Source: Undibacterium umbellatum
GTDB lineage: Bacteria; Pseudomonadota; Gammaproteobacteria; Burkholderiales; Burkholderiaceae_D
Direction of reading: 5' to 3'
DNA length: 64,000 bases
Assembly (NCBI RefSeq): GCF_014284125.1
Contig: NZ_JACOFX010000007.1
Location: 1-64,000 of the forward strand
The notes beneath the pieces were generated by a model. It saw only the letters and a list, made by a program, of their open reading frames with translations, ran no database searches and had not been told where the DNA came from. Position numbers and translations under genes: made by a program. This document shows positions 53,437 through 61,547 of the stretch, in pieces; within the stretch, counting starts at the first letter, position 1; each line of letters starts with the position of its first letter.

Positions 53437-56403
53437 TTCCGTTGGTTTTTCCGGTGGTTTCAATAACGCCAGAAAGCCTTCCAGTGGCAAGGGTTTGGAA
53501 AAATAATAGCCCTGGAAGGCATAACAATTATGCGCAATCAAAAAGGCGCGCTGGGCACTGGTTTCCACCCCTTCTGCAATCACATTCAAGCCCAGGTTAA
53601 CACCGAGGGAAATGATGGCACGCACGATGGTCGCATCGTTTTCATCATGGCTGAGATCACGTACAAAAGACTGGTCTATCTTCAACTGGTTCAAGGGCAA
53701 GCGCTGCAAATATGCCAGTGAAGAATAGCCGGTGCCAAAGTCATCCATGGAGAAAGCGATACCCAGCTTTTTCAGCTCATGCATTTTCTCGGTAGTGGCA
53801 TCGACATTGTCGAGCACCGTGCTTTCGGTCAATTCAATTTTCAATCGGGTAGGGTCAATCTTGTGACGCTGTATGATTTCACTGAGCGTATCAACAAAAT
53901 CCACTTGCTGGAATTGCTTGGCACTGACATTCACGGCCAGGGTCAGGTGACGGGTTTCCTTGCTGTTTTCCCATTGCTTGAGCTGGGTGCAGGCAGTTTC
54001 CAAAACCCATAAGCCTATGGGGATGATGAGGCCGGTTTCTTCCGCCAGCGGGATGAAATCTGCTGGTGAAATAAAACCACGATCAGGATGTATCCAGCGT
54101 AGCAGGGCTTCTGCTCCAATGAGCTTGCCCTCAGAGTTGACCTGTACCTGGTAATACAACTGAAACTGATTATTCGCTAGCGCTACGCGTAAATTTGATT
54201 CCAGCAACATGCGCACCACCAGTATGGCTTGCATGGCCGGATCAAAAAAGCGCACTGCATTACGGCCAGCCGTCTTGGCTTCATACATGGCAGTGTCGGC
54301 GCGCTTGAACAAGTCTTTGACCGTGATATCGCCGCCATGAAACAGGCAGACACCGATACTGCTGGAGCCATGATGTTCAAAATCAGTAATCATATACGGC
54401 TGGCTAAGTAACTGGCGTATCTTCTCGGCGATCATGTCTGCCTGGCGCACCGCATCCTCTTTGTCTATGCTCAGTTCTTCTAGGACTACGACAAACTCAT
54501 CGCCACCCAGGCGTGCCACGGTATCACTATCGCGCACGCAGGTTTGCAGGCGGCTGGCAGTTTCTATCAAGAGCAAATCACCGGCATCATGGCCACGGGT
54601 GTCGTTAAGGGTCTTGAAATTATCCAGGTCGATAAACAGGATGGCACTATGCGTATCGTTACGGTTGCTGATGGAGATCAGATGCTGCAACCTGTCCATC
54701 AGCAAACGGCGATTTGGCAACTGCGTCAAGGGGTCATAAAAAGCCAGATTGCGTATCTCGGCTTCATAGCCTTTGTGGCGGCTGATGTCGGTGAAAGAAG
54801 CTATGTAATTACTGACTTCGCCATGGTTGTCGGTAATGGCGGTCAGGGTAATCATTTGTGGATAAATTTCACCGTCCTTGCGGCGGCTCCACAGCTCACC
54901 ATGCCAGAAACGGTGTTCTTTCAGCGAGATATTGATGTGTTCAAAAAAATCCCGGTCCTGCTGTTTGGTCTTGTGCAGAGGAGGGCGCTTGCCGATCAAG
55001 TCTTCAGCTGCATAGCCGGTAATCCGGGTGAAAGCCTGGTTCAGCCTCAGCATGATCCAGTTGGCATCTGTCACGAAGATGCCTTCCTGTGACTCAAAAG
55101 TGCAGGCAGCGATGCGTAAATCCTGTTCAGCCTGTTTGCGTTCTGTGATGTCGGTAATGAAACAATGCCATAACATCGAACCGCCCGGCTCAGGCTCTGG
55201 CAACCCATCCAGATACAGCCAGCGCACTGTGCCGTCCTTGCGGCACATGCGAAATTCACTTTGCCAGGGTGACAGATTGCGCATTGCCTCGCGTATCAGT
55301 GCAGTACCGTTTTCTATATCGCGCGGGTCTATGCGGGCAAACAAATGCAGGGCATCGTCCCTGACTTCTTCATGCGTGACTTCAAACATCTGCAAGATGG
55401 CATCGCTGGCAAAGGGGATGGAGGCGCTGTGGTCGGGCCGTATGCGGTATTGCATGACCAGACCAGGCAGGCGCGAAGCGACTTTGTTGATGCGTTGATA
55501 AGCTTCCTGAATCTGGCGGGTGGCATCTATGCTCTCTGACTGCAGGGCAGTGATGATCAGGGTGATCAACACCATGGTCGTCATATAAGCCCAGAGTATC
55601 AGCAGGTTTGCCTGGCCACCTTCATAAAATGGGCCCATATTATGGGATGTTGCCCAGGCAGAGAACAGGGATGCAGTCAACACGGCACAGGAGGCACCTG
55701 TAATGCCGAAGCGCATGGCGACCCAGATCATGAATCCCACGATGATGAAAGTCAGATGCTGATGACTGTAGGGTGAAGCAAAAATAAACCAGTTGGCAAC
55801 GGCAAACAGTAACAGAAAACCAAAGATTTCCTTGCGCCTCACGGACAAGCCCGACAGCGATGTCAATGAAAACGACAGTAATAATGGCCCTGCCAGCAAG
55901 GCACCAACTGTATCACCTGCCCACCAGGTAAACCAGACAGCCACCAGATCACTACTGAGGCCGTGCATCCATAAGGTCAATGTGCCACCACTTGCTGATA
56001 TGCACATGCCCGCCATGACAGCCAGACCAAAACCGATGACATCGCGCCGCCTTGAAAAATCGCGTCTGAAACCCTGTTTGCGTAATATCCATTTGCTCAG
56101 CAGTGGCCCCAGCGTATTGCCAATAGCCAGGCTACCGGAAACCAATATGCTGAAACCAGCGGATATTTCCAGTAACCAGGCTGATATGAACACAGCGGCA
56201 ACGGCCAGCTTGCCATAGCGCAGCATGCTAGTGATGGCTATACCTGTTGGCAACCAGATCAGGCTGACATTGGGATTGACATAGGGTATGGACAGGCCGA
56301 TGCGGCCAGCAGCAAAGTAAGCCAGCACAATCAACAAAAAATGCCCCAGCCATATTTTCTGGCGAAAATTTCTAGAGTGGGCAAATTGCTCTGACTTGTA
56401 CAT
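53419..56403 (-). CDS. MASE1-PAS-PAS-GGDEF-EAL signalling protein
   Basis: A 994-residue membrane protein. The MASE1 sensor (about 1-300) has eight hydrophobic helices with NVSLIWLPTGIAI; two PAS domains follow (about 305-550, the second with GEIYPQMITLTAI), then GGDEF (about 555-720, intact RLGGDEFVVVLEEL) and EAL (about 735-985, intact GAEALLRWIHPDRG, DDFGTGYSSL, KIDQSF, VIAEGVE). Both catalytic signatures are complete, so it may make and break c-di-GMP. It is convergent with the DyP gene, overlapping it by 18 bases, and divergent from the kdp operon. Confidence 0.93.
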   Translation of the reverse strand: MYKSEQFAHSRNFRQKIWLGHFLLIVLAYFAAGRIGLSIPYVNPNVSLIWLPTGIAITSMLRYGKLAVAAVFISAWLLEISAGFSILVSGSLAIGNTLGPLLSKWILRKQGFRRDFSRRRDVIGFGLAVMAGMCISASGGTLTLWMHGLSSDLVAVWFTWWAGDTVGALLAGPLLLSFSLTSLSGLSVRRKEIFGFLLLFAVANWFIFASPYSHQHLTFIIVGFMIWVAMRFGITGASCAVLTASLFSAWATSHNMGPFYEGGQANLLILWAYMTTMVLITLIITALQSESIDATRQIQEAYQRINKVASRLPGLVMQYRIRPDHSASIPFASDAILQMFEVTHEEVRDDALHLFARIDPRDIENGTALIREAMRNLSPWQSEFRMCRKDGTVRWLYLDGLPEPEPGGSMLWHCFITDITERKQAEQDLRIAACTFESQEGIFVTDANWIMLRLNQAFTRITGYAAEDLIGKRPPLHKTKQQDRDFFEHINISLKEHRFWHGELWSRRKDGEIYPQMITLTAITDNHGEVSNYIASFTDISRHKGYEAEIRNLAFYDPLTQLPNRRLLMDRLQHLISISNRNDTHSAILFIDLDNFKTLNDTRGHDAGDLLLIETASRLQTCVRDSDTVARLGGDEFVVVLEELSIDKEDAVRQADMIAEKIRQLLSQPYMITDFEHHGSSSIGVCLFHGGDITVKDLFKRADTAMYEAKTAGRNAVRFFDPAMQAILVVRMLLESNLRVALANNQFQLYYQVQVNSEGKLIGAEALLRWIHPDRGFISPADFIPLAEETGLIIPIGLWVLETACTQLKQWENSKETRHLTLAVNVSAKQFQQVDFVDTLSEIIQRHKIDPTRLKIELTESTVLDNVDATTEKMHELKKLGIAFSMDDFGTGYSSLAYLQRLPLNQLKIDQSFVRDLSHDENDATIVRAIISLGVNLGLNVIAEGVETSAQRAFLIAHNCYAFQGYYFSKPLPLEGFLALLKPPEKPTESDQIQ

Positions 56404-56537
56404 GGACGAAGACTTTCAAGGACTTGAGCAATTATGGGGCAAAGGCAAGCAAGTGTTGGTTAACTTTTGATAAGTCTGCTTTTCCCTCTGGCTTGTTGAA
56501 AATAATAAAAAGGCATCATCACATCCTGCTTCTGCCG

Positions 56538-56622
56538 AATTTTTACATCTTGTTTACGCCTCTCATTTAAGTCTTTACGAATTTTTTACATGCTTCTGAC
56601 TATGCTTCAAAGTGTAAAAACC
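56538..56622 (+). promoter_or_regulatory. Repeated TTTTTACA elements upstream of the kdp operon
   Basis: AATTTTTACAT and AATTTTTTACAT stand 42 bases apart as direct repeats in the 100 bases before the first kdp-region gene, and an inverted copy, GTGTAAAAAC, follows near 56613. The E. coli KdpE site is likewise a T-rich tract ending in TTTACAC, so these are candidates for binding by KdpE, whose gene should follow kdpD beyond the window. The assignment is tentative. Confidence 0.4.
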
Positions 56623-56634
56623 AAGGAGTAAAGC

Positions 56635-56739
56635 ATGGAATATTTAATGGAATTTTTATATCTCGCAGGCATGGGAATCTTCTTCCTGCTGGTCTGGGCA
56701 CTGGTGCAGGCCTGCAACATTCTGGGAGCAAAAGCATGA
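56635..56739 (+). CDS. 34-residue membrane peptide upstream of kdpF
   Basis: A small gene with an excellent AAGGAG site, coding for 34 residues with one membrane helix (GMGIFFLLVWALVQACNIL). It overlaps the kdpF start in ATGA fashion, so the two are coupled. Similar short open frames ahead of kdpF occur in other Gram-negative kdp operons from memory, but I know of no functional study. A role as a regulatory or assembly peptide of the Kdp complex is inference. Confidence 0.7.
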   Translation: MEYLMEFLYLAGMGIFFLLVWALVQACNILGAKA

Positions 56740-56825
56740 ATCCCTTCTACATCCTGGGCACGGTCGTGGCTGCCGCCTTGTTCGTGTATCTGATCGCAGC
56801 CTTGTTGAATGCTGAGGAGCTGTGA
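56736..56825 (+). CDS. kdpF: Potassium-transporting ATPase subunit F
   Basis: A 29-residue peptide, MNPFYILGTVVAAALFVYL followed by IAALLNAEEL, with the single helix and the L-x-x-A-L-x-x-x-E C-terminal pattern of KdpF, which stabilises the Kdp complex in the membrane. Its length is typical. It overlaps the upstream peptide gene and the kdpA start (TGATG). Confidence 0.9.
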   Translation: MNPFYILGTVVAAALFVYLIAALLNAEEL

Positions 56826-58633
56826 TGACTACTCAATCAGTTGTTTTATTATTATTATTCTTAGGTGTACTGCTGCTCCTGTCCTACCCTTTGGGTAAAT
56901 TCATCGCCAAAATCGCTGATGACCAGGCCAGCGTACCAGGCATGAGCTGGTTACGCTGGCTGGAAAAAGGCCTGTACCGTCTGGCAGGCGTCAAGTCTGA
57001 TACCGGTATGGGCTGGAAGCAATATGCAGTTGCCCTGCTGATCTTTAATACCCTGGGTGCGCTTGCGGTCTATGCGGTGCAGAGATTGCAAGCCTGGCTG
57101 CCTTTGAATCCACAAGGTCTGGCCAATGTCAGTATGGATTCTTCACTCAACACCGCTGTCAGCTTTGTTGCCAATACCAACTGGCAAGGTTATGCCGGTG
57201 AAGCCACCATGAGTTACCTGACCCAGATGCTGGCACTGGCCGGGCAAAATTTCTTTTCTGCAGCGACCGGCATCGCCGTAGTGTTTGCCCTGATACGCGG
57301 TTTCAGCCGTCATTCAGCCACATCCATAGGTAATTTCTGGACTGACATTACACGCTCCACCCTGTATCTCTTGCTGCCCCTTTCTGTTATTTTCGCCGGA
57401 TTTCTTATGGGCCAGGGCGTAATCCAGAATTTCTCTGGCTACAAAGATGTGCAGTTGATTGATCCTGTGAGCTATAGCCAGGCCAAGCAGGGCACTGATG
57501 GCCAGCCTTTGAAAGATGACAAGGGCGCAGTCGTCATGGAAACCCTGACGACAAGCACCCAAACCCTGGCCATGGGCCCGGTTGCTTCACAAGAAGCGAT
57601 CAAGTTGCTGGGCACGAATGGTGGTGGCTTTTTCAATGCCAATTCGGCACATCCCTATGAAAATCCCAGCTATCTGAGCAATTTCATGCAGATGATCGCC
57701 ATCTTCCTGATCCCTGCTGCGCTGTGCTTTTCCTTCGGCCACATGGTGGGTGATATGCGCCAGGGATGGGCCGTGCTGACGGCGATGACGATATTGTTTG
57801 TAGCAATGACGCTCACCGTCATGTTCTCTGAACAGCAGACCCATCCTGTACTGGCCAGCATGAATATCGACCAGGCGAGTTCAGCTCTGCAAGCCGGTGG
57901 CAATATGGAAGGCAAGGAAACCCGCTTCGGCATCAGCGCCTCCAGCCTGTTTGTTGCGGTGACTACAGCAGCTTCTTGCGGTGCCGTGAATGCCATGCAT
58001 GATTCCCTCATGCCTATTGGTGGTCTGGTACCTATCGTGCTGATGCAGTTTGGTGAAGTGGTGTTTGGTGGTGTTGGCAGTGGCCTGTATGGCATGTTGA
58101 TTTTCGCCATACTGGCGGTGTTTATCGCCGGACTGATGATAGGTCGCACCCCAGAATACCTGGGCAAGAAAATCCAGGCATTTGAAATGAAGATGACTTC
58201 CATCGCCATCCTCGTAACTCCGGTACTGGTGTTGGCTGGTACGGCGATAGCGGTCATGTCGGAGGCTGGCAGGGCCGGTATCCTCAATCCCGGTGCCCAT
58301 GGTTTTTCTGAAGTGCTGTATGCCTTTACTTCAGCCGCCAATAACAATGGCAGTGCCTTTGCCGGCCTGAGTGCGAATACGCCCTTCTACAACATCATGC
58401 TGGCGATTGCCATGTGGTTTGGCCGTTTTGCCATGATCGTGCCCGTGCTGGCGATAGCCGGTTCACTGGCTGGCAAGAAACGTCTGGAAGCCAATGCCGG
58501 CACCATGCCTACTCATGGCACGATGTTCATTGCCTTGCTGGTAGGTACCGTGGTGCTGATCAGTGTGCTCAACTATGTGCCCGCCCTTGCTTTGGGACCG
58601 GTCGTTGAACATCTGCAACTCATCGCGAAATAA
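56825..58633 (+). CDS. kdpA: Potassium-transporting ATPase subunit A
   Basis: A 602-residue potassium-channel-like subunit with ten membrane helices; it selects K+ and passes it to KdpB. The selectivity loops include GGGFFNANSAHPYENP and NNNGSAFAGL. The start codon ATG overlaps the kdpF stop. The longest frame starts at a GTG three bases earlier, which is not needed. It lies in the high-affinity K+ uptake operon, normally induced under K+ limitation. Confidence 0.97.
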   Translation: MTTQSVVLLLLFLGVLLLLSYPLGKFIAKIADDQASVPGMSWLRWLEKGLYRLAGVKSDTGMGWKQYAVALLIFNTLGALAVYAVQRLQAWLPLNPQGLANVSMDSSLNTAVSFVANTNWQGYAGEATMSYLTQMLALAGQNFFSAATGIAVVFALIRGFSRHSATSIGNFWTDITRSTLYLLLPLSVIFAGFLMGQGVIQNFSGYKDVQLIDPVSYSQAKQGTDGQPLKDDKGAVVMETLTTSTQTLAMGPVASQEAIKLLGTNGGGFFNANSAHPYENPSYLSNFMQMIAIFLIPAALCFSFGHMVGDMRQGWAVLTAMTILFVAMTLTVMFSEQQTHPVLASMNIDQASSALQAGGNMEGKETRFGISASSLFVAVTTAASCGAVNAMHDSLMPIGGLVPIVLMQFGEVVFGGVGSGLYGMLIFAILAVFIAGLMIGRTPEYLGKKIQAFEMKMTSIAILVTPVLVLAGTAIAVMSEAGRAGILNPGAHGFSEVLYAFTSAANNNGSAFAGLSANTPFYNIMLAIAMWFGRFAMIVPVLAIAGSLAGKKRLEANAGTMPTHGTMFIALLVGTVVLISVLNYVPALALGPVVEHLQLIAK

Positions 58634-58709
58634 TTTGGGGAAGTCTGAATGACAGCAGCATTTGGAATGCGCTCTCATTCAGCTCTGCCCGTAGTTTAAG
58701 GGGATTTTC

Positions 58710-60878
58710 ATGTCTAGTACCAGTGTACAAAAATCGATCGATAGCAAAGTCAATGGAGGCGCTAAACCCGCTGCCGGACAAGCTGGAGATACCATATCTG
58801 GCAACAAGCCACGCTTGTCGCTGTTTGATAGCAGCCTGATGATGCCTGCCATTGTCGACTCTTTCAAAAAACTCAGCCCGCGCACGCAACTGCGCAGCCC
58901 AGTGATGTTTGTTGTCTACGTAGGCAGTATCATCACCAGCTTATTGTATATACAGTCACTGATTAGCGAAGGCGAAGCCAGTCCCGGCTTTATCCTGGCC
59001 ATTTCCATCTGGCTTTGGTTCACCGTCCTGTTTGCCAATTTTGCCGAAGCACTGGCAGAAGGGCGCAGCAAGGCCCAGGCTGCTTCCTTGCGTGCCTTGA
59101 AGCAAACAGTGATGGCAAAAAAACTGTCCGTCCCAAAACATGGCACTAGCTGGCTGCCTGCATCCACCAATGATTTGCGCAAAGGTGACGTGGTGCTGGT
59201 CGAAGCCAATGATGTCATCCCTATCGATGGTGAAGTCATAGAAGGTGTGGCCACTGTCGATGAAAGCGCAATCACTGGTGAGTCTGCGCCCGTGATACGT
59301 GAATCGGGCGGTGATTTTTCTGCCGTGACTGGCGGTACCCGCGTCTTGTCTGACTGGCTGGTGGTGAAAGTCACCTCCAATCCAGGCGAAGCCTTCATCG
59401 ACCGCATGATCGCCATGGTGGAAGGTGCCAAACGTCAAAAGACACCTAATGAAGTTGCCCTGACCATTTTACTGGTCGCCCTGACCATCATCTTCCTGGT
59501 TGTCACAGTGACTTTGCTGCCTTTCTCGTTGTTCAGTGTGGATGCCTCCAAAGCAGCAGGGATTGCTTCAAGTCCCATTTCCATTACTGTCCTGATCGCT
59601 TTACTGGTCTGCCTCATCCCAACTACCATCGGCGGCTTGCTGTCTGCCATTGGTGTGGCTGGCATGAGCCGCATGATGCAGGCCAATGTGATTGCCACTT
59701 CTGGCAGAGCCGTGGAAGCTGCCGGTGACGTTGATGTATTGATGCTGGACAAAACCGGCACGATTACTCTCGGTAACCGTCAGGCGTCTGACTTTTTCCC
59801 TGCACCTGGCGTGACACTGCCACAACTGGCCGACTCTGCACAACTGGCTTCACTGGCAGACGAAACCCCGGAAGGACGCAGCATCGTCATCTTCGCCAAA
59901 CAGCGCTATAACCTGCGTGAACGTGAAATGGCCAGCCTGAATGCAACATTCGTGCAGTTCACCGCACAAACACGCATGAGTGGCGTCGATATCGCTAACC
60001 GCCAGATACGTAAAGGTGCCGCTGATTCAGTCAGGAAATTTGTTGAATCCATGGGTCGCCCTTTCCCTGCCGAAGTAACACGCGTAGTGGAAGACATTTC
60101 CCGCCGTGGCAGTACACCGCTGGTGGTTGTGGATGATGGAAAGGTCATGGGTACGATAGAGTTGAAAGACATCGTCAAGGGCGGCATCAAGGAAAGATTT
60201 GCCGAACTGCGCCGCATGGGTATCAAGACTATCATGATTACTGGCGACAATAAGCTGACCGCTGCGGCGATTGCTGCCGAAGCCGGTGTCGATGATTTCC
60301 TGGCTGAAGCCACGCCAGAAGACAAACTCAAGCTGATCCGCAGTTACCAGGCCGATGGCCGCCTGGTTGCCATGACAGGTGACGGCACCAATGATGCACC
60401 GGCACTGGCACAGGCTGACGTGGCTGTGGCCATGGCTTCCGGTACGCAAGCGGCAAAAGAGGCGGGTAATATGGTGGACCTGGATTCCAATCCTACCAAG
60501 CTGCTGGAAATCGTCGAAATCGGCAAACAGATGCTGATGACGCGCGGTTCGCTGACGACTTTCTCGATTGCGAATGATATCGCCAAGTATTTTGCGATTA
60601 TCCCGGCTGCCTTTGTCGCCACTTATCCACAGTTGAAGGCGCTGGACATCATGCATCTGACCAGCCCATCCTCGGCCATCATGTCTGCGGTGATCTTTAA
60701 TGCCCTGATCATTGTTTTCCTGATCCCGCTGGCCCTGAAGGGTGTGAAATACCGCGCCATCGGTGCCTCACTGTTGTTGCGCCGCAATCTGCTGATCTAT
60801 GGCCTGGGCGGGATCATTTTGCCTTTTGTGGGCATCAAGCTGATCGATGTCATTCTGACCCTTTTACACCTGGCTTGA
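58710..60878 (+). CDS. kdpB: Potassium-transporting ATPase subunit B
   Basis: A 722-residue P-type ATPase that drives K+ uptake. The phosphorylated D347 is in MLDKTGTIT, with [10 protein letters not shown] in the actuator domain, [12 protein letters not shown] and [19 protein letters not shown] in the P domain. It is about 40 residues longer than the E. coli protein, because a polar Lys/Ser/Gly-rich N-terminal extension (residues 1-36) precedes the normal [14 protein letters not shown] opening. The 76-base gap to kdpA is longer than others in the operon. Confidence 0.96.
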   Translation: MSSTSVQKSIDSKVNGGAKPAAGQAGDTISGNKPRLSLFDSSLMMPAIVDSFKKLSPRTQLRSPVMFVVYVGSIITSLLYIQSLISEGEASPGFILAISIWLWFTVLFANFAEALAEGRSKAQAASLRALKQTVMAKKLSVPKHGTSWLPASTNDLRKGDVVLVEANDVIPIDGEVIEGVATVDESAITGESAPVIRESGGDFSAVTGGTRVLSDWLVVKVTSNPGEAFIDRMIAMVEGAKRQKTPNEVALTILLVALTIIFLVVTVTLLPFSLFSVDASKAAGIASSPISITVLIALLVCLIPTTIGGLLSAIGVAGMSRMMQANVIATSGRAVEAAGDVDVLMLDKTGTITLGNRQASDFFPAPGVTLPQLADSAQLASLADETPEGRSIVIFAKQRYNLREREMASLNATFVQFTAQTRMSGVDIANRQIRKGAADSVRKFVESMGRPFPAEVTRVVEDISRRGSTPLVVVDDGKVMGTIELKDIVKGGIKERFAELRRMGIKTIMITGDNKLTAAAIAAEAGVDDFLAEATPEDKLKLIRSYQADGRLVAMTGDGTNDAPALAQADVAVAMASGTQAAKEAGNMVDLDSNPTKLLEIVEIGKQMLMTRGSLTTFSIANDIAKYFAIIPAAFVATYPQLKALDIMHLTSPSSAIMSAVIFNALIIVFLIPLALKGVKYRAIGASLLLRRNLLIYGLGGIILPFVGIKLIDVILTLLHLA

Positions 60879-60905
60879 AGCTATCCTGATCCATAAGGAA
60901 ATATC

Positions 60906-61490
60906 ATGAGTACCAGTAATTCAAATTTTCGTCCTGCTGTGGTCTTGTTTGCCGGTCTGACACTGATCGTTGGCGTCATCTATCCCTTCGCCATGACAGG
61001 CGTAGGCAAGGTCCTTTTTAATGAAAAGGCTGAAGGCAGCCTGATCGTGCAAGATGGCAAAACCGTCGGCTCTTCCCTGATAGGCCAGTCCTTCTCTTCA
61101 CCCAAGTATTTCTGGGGCAGGCCATCTGCGACTGGCCCTATGTCAAACAATGCTGGCGGATCCAGTGGTTCCAATTTGGGCCCGACAAATCCGGCACTGA
61201 TTGATGCTGTCAAAGGCAGGATAGAAGCGCTGAAAGCCGCGGACCCTGGCAATACTGCAAAAATCCCGGTTGATCTGGTGACAGCATCGGCCAGTGGCCT
61301 CGACCCGGAAATCAGTCTGGCAGCCGCCAATTACCAGCTTGCCAGGGTAGCGCGTGAACGCAAGCTGCCAGAGTCGCAAGTCAAGGCTATCATAGACCAG
61401 TTGACGCAACAGCCCATGCTGGGTCTGCTGGGCGAAGCCAGGGTGAATGTGCTGGCTTTGAATCTGGCACTGGACAAGGCGAGCAAGTAA
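60906..61490 (+). CDS. kdpC: Potassium-transporting ATPase subunit C
   Basis: A 194-residue subunit with one N-terminal membrane helix (about 10-32, [20 protein letters not shown]) and a periplasmic domain with the family features [14 protein letters not shown] and ASGLDPEIS. It serves as a chaperone-like subunit of the complex. It starts 27 bases after kdpB. Confidence 0.96.
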   Translation: MSTSNSNFRPAVVLFAGLTLIVGVIYPFAMTGVGKVLFNEKAEGSLIVQDGKTVGSSLIGQSFSSPKYFWGRPSATGPMSNNAGGSSGSNLGPTNPALIDAVKGRIEALKAADPGNTAKIPVDLVTASASGLDPEISLAAANYQLARVARERKLPESQVKAIIDQLTQQPMLGLLGEARVNVLALNLALDKASK

Positions 61491-61547
61491 GATAGCTTGC
61501 TCATCCATATACTTCGCAAGTAAGTAGTTTTAACGATCAACACGAAT

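Noticed and set aside
56793..56827. kdpA start at GTG 56822
   Set aside because: The ATG three bases later overlaps the kdpF stop in TGATG fashion and suffices.
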